Position numbers and translations under genes: made by a program. A stretch of 64,000 bases of DNA, taken from NCBI RefSeq assembly GCF_007671725.1, contig NZ_VCNM01000002.1:744001-808000 (forward strand), read 5' to 3'. How positions within the stretch are numbered: position 1 is the first letter of the stretch; each line of letters opens with the position of its first letter. Of this stretch, positions 52,322-60,783 are shown piece after piece. This DNA comes from Halorubrum depositum (GTDB lineage Archaea; Halobacteriota; Halobacteria; Halobacteriales; Haloferacaceae). Under the pieces are notes generated by a model. That model worked only from the letters and a program-made list of their open reading frames with translations, had not been told where the DNA came from and did not search any database.

Positions 52322-52519
52322 ATGAACACGGAGAACGCCTGCCTCGGCTGCGGCGAGCCGTTCGACTGGGGCGAGGGCGAGTGCCCGGACTGCGGCTGGG
52401 ACCGCGACGAGTGGGCCGCGAGCGGTCGCCACGGACTGGAGAAGGAGGGCCACGGCGAGCCCGAGGAGGACGATCGCTCGGGAGGCGGCAGGCTCGGAGG
52501 TCTCGGGCCGATCCGCTGA
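52322..52519 (+). CDS. Small zinc-ribbon protein
   Basis: 65 aa. CLGCGEPFDWGEGECPDCGW (8-27) contains two C-x2-C knuckles of a compact zinc ribbon, followed by a charged Gly-rich tail. Small haloarchaeal zinc-finger proteins like this often act as regulators or in protein interactions; no function is known for this one. Start ATG 52322 after a T-rich CGCTTTTGTCG that may be its promoter. Confidence 0.85.
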   Translation: MNTENACLGCGEPFDWGEGECPDCGWDRDEWAASGRHGLEKEGHGEPEEDDRSGGGRLGGLGPIR

Positions 52520-52576
52520 GGGCGGGCGAACGCGACGGAGAGAGACGAGGAGAGCGACGGACCGATCGCTAGCGGC

Positions 52577-53482
52577 TCACTCCTCGGTCGCGAGCGTCCA
52601 CGTCGAGGTGAACTCGTCGCCGTCGTACGTCGACCGGTCGCCGTCCGACGGGTCGACGTACTTCGGTCCCGATCCGTCCGGACCGTCGGGACCGTGGCGG
52701 GCGCGGTGGAGCGCGTCGCAGACGGCGCCCTGCCCGCCCATGTTCACCGTCGCGAGCCGGGACCGCTTCTGGACCACGTCGAGTTCGTCCGCGGGGATCG
52801 GGTCGCCCTCCGGGGTCAGGAACAGCGTGTCCGCCGGCTCGGTCACGTGCCCGCTCGTCGTGACGCGGTCGAGGTAGTCGGCGATCGGCGCGGCGTCGAC
52901 GACGAGCGAGAATCCGTCGAGGTCGACGTGCGCCTCGTCCCCGGCGATCGTCAGGTCGGCGCGAACGAGCGAGACGACCTGTTCGGGGTCGGCCCCCGCG
53001 TCGAGCAGCGTCCGGACCGCCTCGCGCTGCCGAGAGACGCGGGCCTTGTCGGCGATGGCGGCTCGGACCGCCGCGACGTCGCCGTCGGCGTCCGGGAACG
53101 TCTCGCCGAAGCTATCCCGGGCGTTGACGCCGGCGGTTATCTCCTCGCCGTGCATGTGGTCGCACAGCTCGATCCGCGCCTCGCGCACCCGGTCGAGCGC
53201 CTCGACCTCGTCCCGGGCGTCGGTCGCCATCATCCACGCGAAGGCGGGCGAGCACCACGCCGTCGGGAGCGTGAACCTGACCTCGACGCTGTCGCCGTCG
53301 ACCTCGATCGCGTCGATGTAGTCGAGCTCGACGATGGAGCGGGCGAGCTCCGGATCCTCGACGCGGTCCAGTCGCTCCCTGACCGCCGCCACGCCGTCGG
53401 CGTCGCCGGCGTGCTCCCCCGTCGAGTCCCCTCGGGGATCGCCGCCGGCGTCGCCGGTCGGATCCGCGCTGCTCCCCGACAT
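52577..53482 (-). CDS. MIP18/DUF59 (Fe-S assembly-like) fusion protein
   Basis: 301 aa. After a disordered acidic Gly/Asp-rich start comes a MIP18-type domain (about 32-115): LDRVEDPELARSIVELDYID, then VRFTLPTAWCSPAFAWMM with the conserved Cys. The remaining about 185 residues (TLLDAGADPEQVVSLVRADL, then TPEGDPIPADELDVVQKRSR) are not assigned. MIP18 proteins help mature metal clusters. ATG overlaps the amidohydrolase stop by one base, so the two are translationally coupled. Confidence 0.85.
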   Translation of the reverse strand: MSGSSADPTGDAGGDPRGDSTGEHAGDADGVAAVRERLDRVEDPELARSIVELDYIDAIEVDGDSVEVRFTLPTAWCSPAFAWMMATDARDEVEALDRVREARIELCDHMHGEEITAGVNARDSFGETFPDADGDVAAVRAAIADKARVSRQREAVRTLLDAGADPEQVVSLVRADLTIAGDEAHVDLDGFSLVVDAAPIADYLDRVTTSGHVTEPADTLFLTPEGDPIPADELDVVQKRSRLATVNMGGQGAVCDALHRARHGPDGPDGSGPKYVDPSDGDRSTYDGDEFTSTWTLATEE

Positions 53483-54543
53483 CAGTCCGCCGCGGCCCCC
53501 GCGTCGCCGCCGTAGTGGTCCGCCAGATCGAACCGCTCGGAAATGTCGTCGTCGCGGAACTGGCGCTTCTTCGCCTCGATGTCGATGTCGTACAGCTCCG
53601 CGGCGTTCTCGCCCATGATCTTCTTCATGGTGTCGACGTCGAGCTCGACCCCGTACTCGTCTTTCTGCTCGTCGGTGAGCTCCGCGTTCATCACCTGGTC
53701 GACGAGCCAGTCGGGGTTCCACAGCGCGTAGTCGGAGCCGAACAGGATCCGGTCCTCGCCGAGCCAGAAGAGGAGCTCGCCCATGATCTCGCCGAACTTC
53801 CGCTCGCGGTGGGTCGACATCGCGGAGGCGACCGCGAGCCCGCCGTACACGTTCGGCTCCTGGGCCGCGATCCAGCAGAAGTCGTCGAGCCGCGGGAGCC
53901 CGACGTGGTTGACGATGAAGTTGAGCTCCGGGAACGACGAGGCGGCGTCGTCGACGTCCTTCACGTCGAACGCGTCGCGGTTGAGCGGACGGATCGTCGG
54001 CCCCTTGTGGGCGTTGATGTTCTCGATGCCGAGCTCCGCGCACTTCTCTAAGAACTCGAAGGCGTCGTCGCTGTCGAGCCGCCACCCCTTCGAGTCGCCG
54101 CGCCACTCGGCGGTGTACAGCTTCACGCCGGGGATGTCGTACTCCTCCTTGAGGTGTTCGAGGTAGCGTAACCCCTCCTCGCCGTCTCGCGGATCGAAGC
54201 TCCCGTTGAGCACGAACCTCTCGGGGTACTCCTCGGCGAGCTCGGCGTTCTGTTCGGTCGTGTTGAACCCCTCGTCGTAGAAGTCGTCGAGGTACGTCGG
54301 CTGGAAGACCGCCATGTCCGCGGCCGCGTTCCCGAACAGGTCCTCGGTCATCTTGTCGGCGCCGTAGTGGCGGTACGTGTCGATGTCCCACTGCTCCTCC
54401 TCCGGGGTGAACCCGGTGTGGTAGTCGTAGAAACACTGGAGGAACTGCTCGCCCCCCTCGTGGATGATGTTCTCCTGTCGCGCGTCCCACAGGTGAACGT
54501 GGCCGTCGATGACGAAGATCTCCTCGCCGTCCTTCTCGTACAT
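53482..54543 (-). CDS. Amidohydrolase family (amidohydrolase_2, TIM barrel) protein
   Basis: 353 aa. VIDGHVHLWDARQ (11-23) has the HxH of strand 1; NINAHKGP and LNFIVNHVGLPRL supply further His, and ILFGSDYALWNP holds the terminal catalytic Asp. Members act as hydrolases or decarboxylases; the exact reaction is unknown. In actinobacterial propane monooxygenase (prm/mim) operons a protein of this family sits beside a DUF59 protein, the same pairing seen here. Start ATG 54543 with TATA-like CCTTATAGTTAT at about 54571-54582. Confidence 0.88.
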   Translation of the reverse strand: MYEKDGEEIFVIDGHVHLWDARQENIIHEGGEQFLQCFYDYHTGFTPEEEQWDIDTYRHYGADKMTEDLFGNAAADMAVFQPTYLDDFYDEGFNTTEQNAELAEEYPERFVLNGSFDPRDGEEGLRYLEHLKEEYDIPGVKLYTAEWRGDSKGWRLDSDDAFEFLEKCAELGIENINAHKGPTIRPLNRDAFDVKDVDDAASSFPELNFIVNHVGLPRLDDFCWIAAQEPNVYGGLAVASAMSTHRERKFGEIMGELLFWLGEDRILFGSDYALWNPDWLVDQVMNAELTDEQKDEYGVELDVDTMKKIMGENAAELYDIDIEAKKRQFRDDDISERFDLADHYGGDAGAAAD

Positions 54544-54731
54544 ACGAGTGAATGTGTGACTCGACAACACATAACTATAAGGATCGTTCAGGTAAATTAC
54601 GCACCGGTTTTTCGTTCACGCGTCGGGTCGGCGGTTTCGCTTCGTCGGCGTCGTCCCCGAAGCCGGGAGCGATGTGAGAAGCCCTCACCGTAACGAACGT
54701 TTATGATGTAGGCTGCGAGATATTATGTCAC
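54544..54731. promoter_or_regulatory. Divergent control region of the amidohydrolase and alcohol dehydrogenase genes
   Basis: 188 nt. Minus-strand TATA candidate CCTTATAGTTATG (54570-54582) before the amidohydrolase; plus-strand GTTTATGATG (54700-54709) about 28 nt before the dehydrogenase ATG. Both are AT islands, suggesting a shared, regulated divergent promoter. Confidence 0.5.
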
Positions 54732-55772
54732 ATGCAAGCAGCCAGACTCCACGAGTACACCGATGACATGAGCGAGGGGCTCACGATCGACGAGGTAGAC
54801 CGGCCGCACGCGACGGGCGCGAGCGACGTGATCGTCGAGGTCGAGGGCGCCGGGTGGTGCCAGACGGACAACCACATCATCGAGGGGATGTGGACGGAGT
54901 ACGTCCCCCAAGATCTCCCCATGACGCTGGGCCACGAGAACGCGGGCACCGTCGTCGAGACGGGCGAGGACGTCGAGATCGTCTCGGAGGGCGACCCGGT
55001 GATCTGCCACCCGGTCCAGACCTGCGGCACCTGTCGTCCCTGCCGGCTCGGCGAGACGATGTACTGCGAGAATAACGCGTTCAACGGACTCACCGTCGAC
55101 GGGGGGTTCGCCGAGTACCTCCACACCAGCGAGCGCTCGGTGATCCCGCTGCCGTCCGGCGTCGAGCCGATCGACATCGCGCCACACGCCGACGCCGGGA
55201 TAACGGCGTATCACGCCGCGAAGAAGGCGGTCGCCGACCTCGCCCCCGGCGACCACGGGGTCGTCATCGGCGTCGGGGGGCTGGGCCACATCGGCCTGCA
55301 GTGCCTGAATGCCATGAGCGCGGCCCGGATCACCGCGGTCGACCTGAAGGAATCGGCGCTCGATCTGGCCGACAGCTACGGGGCCGACCACCTGATCAAC
55401 CCCTCCGAGTCGGACGTCCCGGCGGAGATCGAGGGGATCACCGACGGCACGGGCGCCGCGCAGGTGCTCGACTTCGTCGGTGAGGACGTCACCACCGCGT
55501 ACGCCCCCGACATCACCGCCGCCGGCGGCGACCACCACATCATCGGCTACGGCGGGCACGTCCACGAGCCCGCGCAGGCGCTGGTGAACGGCGAGTTCTC
55601 CTTCGTCGGCAACATCGTCGGCCGGTACGCCGAGCTCCAGGAGCTGGTCGCGCTCGTCGAACAGGGCGACGTCGACCTCCACACGAGCCGGTACGACCTC
55701 GGCGACGTGAACACGGTCGCCGAGAAGCTCGAACACGGCGAGATCGACGGGCGCGCCGTGATCACCCCCTGA
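54732..55772 (+). CDS. Zinc-dependent medium-chain alcohol dehydrogenase
   Basis: 346 aa MDR-superfamily enzyme. Catalytic zinc: Cys in GAGWCQTDNH and LGHENAG; structural zinc cysteines in CGTCRPCRLGETMYC; cofactor site GVGGLGHIGLQ, with acidic Asp in TAVDLKES at the end of beta2, favouring NAD over NADP. Oxidises an alcohol to an aldehyde or ketone. Its divergent placement from an amidohydrolase/MIP18 pair recalls propane/isopropanol-type clusters, so a secondary alcohol is a reasonable guess. Confidence 0.92.
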   Translation: MQAARLHEYTDDMSEGLTIDEVDRPHATGASDVIVEVEGAGWCQTDNHIIEGMWTEYVPQDLPMTLGHENAGTVVETGEDVEIVSEGDPVICHPVQTCGTCRPCRLGETMYCENNAFNGLTVDGGFAEYLHTSERSVIPLPSGVEPIDIAPHADAGITAYHAAKKAVADLAPGDHGVVIGVGGLGHIGLQCLNAMSAARITAVDLKESALDLADSYGADHLINPSESDVPAEIEGITDGTGAAQVLDFVGEDVTTAYAPDITAAGGDHHIIGYGGHVHEPAQALVNGEFSFVGNIVGRYAELQELVALVEQGDVDLHTSRYDLGDVNTVAEKLEHGEIDGRAVITP

Positions 55773-55842
55773 GTCGGGGGCCGACCGCCGAGGTCCGCAC
55801 GGCCCGCAGAAGATATTTATCGATCGTTATAAACTGTCGATC

Positions 55843-57246
55843 ATGGAGCGCAGAGCCCTCCTCTCCGCGATCGGCGGATCGGTCGTCGCGCTCTCCGGAT
55901 GCGTCAGACTCGATCCGAGCGCGGACCCGGCGACGAACGGAACCGACGACGGGTCGACGGAAACCGGCGACGAGGCGGCGGACGACGGCGACGGGGCGAC
56001 CGACACTCTCGACGTCGAGCTCCGGACGGTACCCCACGTCGTCACCGCCTACGAGCCGTCGCCGAGCCGCGGAATCGACCCGGAGCACGTCGTCCCCGAG
56101 TCGGAGGTCCCGGCCGCGCTACGCGACCCCCTCGCCGAGGCGCGCGGCGGGCGGTTCGAGACCGACGACCCGAGCGACGCGCTGCTGGCCGCGGTCGACG
56201 AGTTCCGCGTCTACGACCGCGGCGAGCTCAAGCCGTACGTCGAGCTGGACGGGACGCGCTACGCGTTCGACCCGACCCTCCCGACGTTCACGGCAGCGCT
56301 CGTCGACGAGGAGGCCGAGGGGTACGACGAGGACCGCGTCCTCCGGGAGGCGGGGCGACGCGACGACCTCGGCTCCGAGGCGGTCGAGACGTTCGTGAAC
56401 GCCCTGACGGCGTACGGTCCGAACGCGGCCCGCGGCGAGTACCGCCGGTGCGTGCGGCCGGGCGCCGTCGCCGCGTTCCTCGACGAGTACGACTACCTGG
56501 AGGACGGACGCGGTGTCTCCCGGATCCGCACGGTCGTCGAGAACGAGGACCCCCCGTACGCGATCACGGCGCGCGAGCTGACCGGGACGGACATGTGGGA
56601 CCGGCCGGTGGTCGACGAGTCGGTGCTCGACGCCGAGGTGGTGGCGTTCTTCGAGCGCGCGCTGGTGTCGCGGCACCGGGCCCCCGCGTTGACGACTCCC
56701 GACCGCAGCCAACTGTTCGCGGACGACGTGCCGGACGCCTACGGAGACGTCGCCGCCGAGTACGACGAGCCGCCGTACTACCGGCTCGACGGGACCGTGT
56801 ACGACGTTATCGTCGGCGAGGCGCGGTACGATCGGCTCCCGGTGTCGGTGTCGGTCGCGGCGAGCGAGGACGCCGACCGCGAGTTCACGCTCAGGGTCGC
56901 ACCGGCGCCCGAGAACGCCGAGGGCGACGCCGAGGGGCCGTACACGTTCACGAGCCGCGGCGCGCTACCGAGCGCGCTCTGGGTCGTTTACGAGGACGAG
57001 CGGACGGAGCTGGACATCGTCGAGACCGAGGGGATCGACGGCCCGCGGCCGAGCCGCAGCGACGGCGAGGCGCTGGAGTCGCTCGACGCGGGCGACGAGA
57101 TGGCCGCGACGTACGCGGTCCCGGAGTCGCTGCCCGCCGGCTCGTACGTGAGCCGCGGGCTGTTCCGCGTCTCCTGGAGCGTCCCGGATCGGACGCCGGA
57201 GGAACACGGGGCGTACCCGTTCAGGCTGAAAATCGCGGTCGGGTGA
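55843..57246 (+). CDS. Secreted lipoprotein of unknown family
   Basis: 467 aa. Signal MERRALLSAIGGSVVALSGC with the lipobox Cys at 20, then an acidic Thr/Asp/Gly linker (about 27-60). The long mature domain contains FDPTLPTFTAALVDEEAEGYD, TFVNALTAYGPNAARGEY and a C-terminal beta-rich part ending YPFRLKIAVG. Looks like an anchored extracellular haloarchaeal protein; no domain recognised. TATA-like ATATTTATCG at about 55813. Confidence 0.82.
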   Translation: MERRALLSAIGGSVVALSGCVRLDPSADPATNGTDDGSTETGDEAADDGDGATDTLDVELRTVPHVVTAYEPSPSRGIDPEHVVPESEVPAALRDPLAEARGGRFETDDPSDALLAAVDEFRVYDRGELKPYVELDGTRYAFDPTLPTFTAALVDEEAEGYDEDRVLREAGRRDDLGSEAVETFVNALTAYGPNAARGEYRRCVRPGAVAAFLDEYDYLEDGRGVSRIRTVVENEDPPYAITARELTGTDMWDRPVVDESVLDAEVVAFFERALVSRHRAPALTTPDRSQLFADDVPDAYGDVAAEYDEPPYYRLDGTVYDVIVGEARYDRLPVSVSVAASEDADREFTLRVAPAPENAEGDAEGPYTFTSRGALPSALWVVYEDERTELDIVETEGIDGPRPSRSDGEALESLDAGDEMAATYAVPESLPAGSYVSRGLFRVSWSVPDRTPEEHGAYPFRLKIAVG

Positions 57247-57356
57247 GCCGGCGCGGCGGTCCGCCCACCGATCGAGGGAGCCGCCGTCGCAGCGGAGACA
57301 CAAGTCGGCGTTTCACCCACGGGAAACGTTTTAGTTCGCTTTCACGACGTTCGAGT

Positions 57357-57839
57357 ATGGACGACGCTTATCCGTCCGAGTCGGGACTCCCGTCGCCGCA
57401 GCGGTGGGCGCTGCTCGCCGGCGTCTATGCGTTCGGCTGCGCGACTCTCACGGCGTTCGTGCTCTCCGACATGCTCGGCCTCTTCGCGGAGGTGATCGGC
57501 CTCCCGACCGCGTTCTCGATGCCGCTTCTCGCGACGCCGGCGCTCGTCGTCGGCGCGGGCGTCTGGTGGGCGCTCGTCGAGCGACGAGGGGCCCTCACCT
57601 ACCCCCGCGGAGCCGCGTTCGGGCTGCTCACCGCGCTCGTCACCGGCGGCCTCTGGACGGCCCGGTTCGTATACGTCTGGGGACCGGAGATGCTGACTGC
57701 GGGCCCCGTGCCCCTGCTCATCGGGTTCGTGCTCGGCGCGGTCGCCGTCGCGGGCGTGCTCGTCGGCCTCCCGATCACGTACGTCCGTCGACGGAGCCGA
57801 GAGCGGTCGGAGGCCGCCGGGACCGCTAACTCCTTGTGA
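57357..57839 (+). CDS. Four-helix membrane protein of unknown function
   Basis: 160 aa with four hydrophobic helices (about 17-40, 50-72, 82-103, 115-142) and a short basic C-terminus (YVRRRSRERSE), which suggests a cytoplasmic tail. Start at ATG 57357 after CGTTTTAGTTCG (possible TATA). It is followed after 22 nt by pdhA on the same strand and may be co-transcribed. Not recognised. Confidence 0.8.
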   Translation: MDDAYPSESGLPSPQRWALLAGVYAFGCATLTAFVLSDMLGLFAEVIGLPTAFSMPLLATPALVVGAGVWWALVERRGALTYPRGAAFGLLTALVTGGLWTARFVYVWGPEMLTAGPVPLLIGFVLGAVAVAGVLVGLPITYVRRRSRERSEAAGTANSL

Positions 57840-57861
57840 CCGGCGCGCACACCGATCTACC

Positions 57862-59064
57862 ATGGACGAGAACGGCACCGACGCCGCCGGCTCCACCGAT
57901 TCGCCTGCCGACCCGTCCGACGCCGCGACCGACCCGCTCGCCGACGCCGACGTCTTCAGGGTGCTCGGGCCGGACGGCAGCCCCCTGCCGGACGCGACCG
58001 TCCCGGACCTCTCCGACGAGCGGTTCCGCGCGATCTACCGCGACCTGGTCGTCACGCGCCGGTTCGACGAGCGCGCGGTGAGCCTCCAGCGACAGGGTCG
58101 GATCGGGACGTACGCGCCCTGCGCCGGGCAGGAGGGGTCGGCGGTCGGGTCGACGCACGCGCTCGCGGACGACGACCTGATCAGCTACCAGTACCGCGAG
58201 CACGGCGCGGTCGTCGTCCGCGACCTCCTCTCCGAGTACCTCCCCTACTGGATGGGCCACGAGTCCGGGACCGAGGCGATCGCGGAGGGGAACGTGTTCC
58301 CGCTGAACATCGGGATCGCGGCGCACCTCCCGCACGCGGTCGGCGCCGCGTGGGCGTTCGACTACCGGGACGAGGACCGAATCTCGGTTGCGCATTTCGG
58401 CGACGGCGCGACCAGCGAGGGCGACTTCCACGAGGCGATGAACTTCGCCGGCGTCTTCGACGCGCCGACCCTCTTCTGCTGTCACAACAACGGCTGGGCG
58501 ATCTCTATCCCCGAGTCGCGCCAGACCGCGAGCGACACGTTCGCCGAGAAGGCGGCCGCCTACGGGTTCGAGGGCGTCCGCGTCGACGGGATGGACCCGC
58601 TCGCGAGCTACGCGGTCACGCGGGCGGCGGCCGAGCGCGCCCGGGGAGCCGGCGGCGGTCCGGAGGGCGACGGCGACCCATCCGCCGACGGCGACACCCC
58701 CCGCCCCGCCCTCATCGAGTTCGTCGAGTACCGGTTCGGCGCGCACACGACCGCCGACGACCCGACAGCCTACCGCGACCCGGACGACGTGGACCCGTGG
58801 CGCGCGCTCGACCCGCTCGACCGCATGGAGGCGTTCCTGCGGGAGACCGGCCGGATCGACGACGAGGGGGTCGCGGCGATCCGCGACGAGGCCGACAAGG
58901 TCGTCGCCGACGCGATCGACTTCGCCGAGTCGGTCGAGGCCGACCCGACCGACATGTTCGAGCACGCGTACGCCGACCTCCCGCCCGAGATCCGTCGCCA
59001 ACGCGACGAGCTGCTCGCGGCGGTCGAGGAGCACGGGGAGGGGGCGTTCCGGCGGGAGGAGTAG
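57862..59064 (+). CDS. pdhA: Thiamine-dependent 2-oxoacid dehydrogenase E1 alpha subunit (PDH-type)
   Basis: 400 aa. TPP motif HFGDGATSEGDFHEAMNF (about 173-190) ending with CHNNGWAIS, plus YAPCAGQEGSAVGSTHAL and FRFGAHTT-like YRFGAHTTADDPTAYR (phosphorylation-loop region). Such alpha subunits need a beta subunit (PdhB) and E2/E3, none of which are in the window. Acidic N-terminal tail of about 35 residues. Could work on pyruvate or branched-chain 2-oxoacids. Confidence 0.88.
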   Translation: MDENGTDAAGSTDSPADPSDAATDPLADADVFRVLGPDGSPLPDATVPDLSDERFRAIYRDLVVTRRFDERAVSLQRQGRIGTYAPCAGQEGSAVGSTHALADDDLISYQYREHGAVVVRDLLSEYLPYWMGHESGTEAIAEGNVFPLNIGIAAHLPHAVGAAWAFDYRDEDRISVAHFGDGATSEGDFHEAMNFAGVFDAPTLFCCHNNGWAISIPESRQTASDTFAEKAAAYGFEGVRVDGMDPLASYAVTRAAAERARGAGGGPEGDGDPSADGDTPRPALIEFVEYRFGAHTTADDPTAYRDPDDVDPWRALDPLDRMEAFLRETGRIDDEGVAAIRDEADKVVADAIDFAESVEADPTDMFEHAYADLPPEIRRQRDELLAAVEEHGEGAFRREE

Positions 59065-59090
59065 GGCGCTCGGGGAGCGTTTCGCGGCGG

Positions 59091-60404
59091 CTACAAGTAC
59101 CCGCCTGCCGCGTCGGCCGCCGTCCGCCCGCTCTTCAGCGCGCCCTGAATCGACGACCACTCCGTGTAGTCGCCGGCGAGCACGACCGGCCCCTCGGGAT
59201 CGTCCGAGTCCGGAAGGTCGGCGTGGACGCCCGGCGGCTGCGCGAACTGCGCGAACCGGATCCGGTGAACGTCGAGGGTCTCCAGCCCCCCGAAGTCGCG
59301 GTCGGGGTACCACGCTTCGAGGGCGTCGCGGACGTCCTCGCGGAGCGCGCCGGCGGGACGGTCGAGGGAGTCCTCGCCGAGGAACGTCGCGGCGAGCAGC
59401 GCGCGGTCGTCGGGCGCGTACTCGGGGGCGACCTCCGACATCGGGACCACGGCGTTCGGCGAGTCGTTCGCGGCGTTGAGCAGGATCCGCCCGCCGGTCT
59501 CGAACGACTCGCCCGCGGGGAGCGCGTACCAGCCGGTGGCGTTCGGGACGCCCTCCGTGGGAATCGACTCGACGCCGGTGAGCCGGCGGGCCTCCGGCGG
59601 GGTCGCCGCGACGACGACCGCGTCGGTCTCGCGCGTCGAGCCGTCGGCGAGCTCGACGGTGGCGCCCTCGGCGTCGGCGCGTCCCGTGCGGAAGGGGATC
59701 CGCCCCTGGCCCGCGGTCCGGACCGACTCCACGTCCGCGCCGGTCTCGATCGTCACGCCCGCCTCGCGGGCGCGGGCGGCGAGCGCCTCGGGGATCGCGG
59801 CCATCCCCGCGGCGGGGACCCCGATCGCGCCGCGGCTCATGGCGCGGAAGGTGTACTCGAACACGTGCTTCGAGGTCGAGAGGCTCCGGTCGAGCGTGAT
59901 CCCGCCGTAGAACGGCTCGACGAAGTTCTCCACGTAGTCGTCGGCGAACCCCCAGTCGTCGAGGTACTCGCGGATCGAGGCGTCCCGGCCCGCGAAGAAG
60001 TCGCCATCGTCGCGCTTCGAGAGGTCGTACCGGAGCGCGAGCGTCCGGAGCTTGTCGGAAAAGGAGATCTCGTCGTTCAACAGCGAGGGGAGCGCACCGC
60101 GGGGGTCGCGGAGGGGGTCAGAGAGCGTCGAGCGCGACCCCGGCCGGCAGATCGTCGCGCCGGGCGCGAAGGGCCGGACGTCGAGGGCGTCGACGTCGAG
60201 TTCGTCCGCGACCGCCGGGTAGCTCGTGAACAGCACTTGGAAGCCGCGGTCGAGCGTGAAGCCGTCTACCGTCTCGGTGCGCACGCGCCCGCCGACCGCG
60301 GGCCGTCGCTCGTACAGCGTCACGTCCGCGCCCGCCTCGGCGAGCCGGCTCGCCGCGACGAGCCCGGCGAGCCCGCCGCCGACGACCGTAACGTCTCCGT
60401 TCAT
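59091..60404 (-). CDS. FAD-dependent amine oxidase/desaturase-like oxidoreductase
   Basis: 437 aa. N-terminal dinucleotide-binding GGGLAGLVAASRLAEAGADV followed by YERRPAVGGRVRTE; the C-terminal AGDYTEWSSIQGALKSGR is the second FAD motif. FVEPFYGGITLDRSLSTSKH and RGAIGVPAAGMAAIPEAL resemble protoporphyrinogen-oxidase/carotenoid-desaturase-like proteins of cyanobacteria and halophiles. Substrate unknown. Start at ATG 60404 (MNGDVTVVGG). TATA-like TTATAAAC at about 60427. Confidence 0.88.
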   Translation of the reverse strand: MNGDVTVVGGGLAGLVAASRLAEAGADVTLYERRPAVGGRVRTETVDGFTLDRGFQVLFTSYPAVADELDVDALDVRPFAPGATICRPGSRSTLSDPLRDPRGALPSLLNDEISFSDKLRTLALRYDLSKRDDGDFFAGRDASIREYLDDWGFADDYVENFVEPFYGGITLDRSLSTSKHVFEYTFRAMSRGAIGVPAAGMAAIPEALAARAREAGVTIETGADVESVRTAGQGRIPFRTGRADAEGATVELADGSTRETDAVVVAATPPEARRLTGVESIPTEGVPNATGWYALPAGESFETGGRILLNAANDSPNAVVPMSEVAPEYAPDDRALLAATFLGEDSLDRPAGALREDVRDALEAWYPDRDFGGLETLDVHRIRFAQFAQPPGVHADLPDSDDPEGPVVLAGDYTEWSSIQGALKSGRTAADAAGGYL

Positions 60405-60783
60405 ACGTCCGTGATCGGGTCGCGAGTTTATAAGCGGTCGCTGACGGAGCGACGGTGAACGCCTCCGAAGCCCCAGCCGCGAGGCGCGAAGCGCCTCTGG
60501 CAGCCGGCGGCACCGCCGCCGGCGACTGCCCCTTCGAGTCCCACCCGACCGCACAGCACCTCACACCTCCCCAGCCTCGTCGCTGGCGCCGAGGCGCCAG
60601 CGACTCCAGCGAGAATCAAAGATTCTCTGGCAGCCGGCGCGGAGCGCCGGCGACCTCGCGCGTGCTCCTCGGCCGCGAGGCGGCCTCGCAGGCACGCGCC
60701 ACAGCACAAATGACGGACTCTCCCGAGCGAGACTGAACGTCCCGAGAGGGAAGCGATTAGTCGCCGCCGCCGCAACGGTGCGT
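60405..60783. other. Divergent intergenic region carrying hairpin element copy B
   Basis: 379 nt between two divergent genes. The left edge holds the promoter of the FAD oxidoreductase (TTTATAAGC on + at 60427-60435); the middle is the repeat element (60451-60702); the right edge has the likely promoter of the threonine-synthase-like gene (AGCGATTAGTC, about 60752-60762). No protein gene is apparent. Confidence 0.6.
60451..60702 (+). repeat. Modular non-coding hairpin element, copy B
   Basis: About 252 nt with the same four blocks as copy A, starting at 60451, 60526, 60559 and 60691. Between them is a run of perfect, tight hairpins: GAGGCGC-GAA-GCGCCTC (60481-60497), GCCGGCGGC-ACC-GCCGCCGGC (60503-60523), TCGCTGGCGC-CGAG-GCGCCAGCGA (60580-60603), GAGAATC-AAA-GATTCTC (60611-60627), GCCGGCGC-GGA-GCGCCGGC (60633-60651) and GGCCGC-GAG-GCGGCC (60671-60685). 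The short stem-loops replace sequence of different content in copy A. No halophile-like open frame. Confidence 0.82.
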
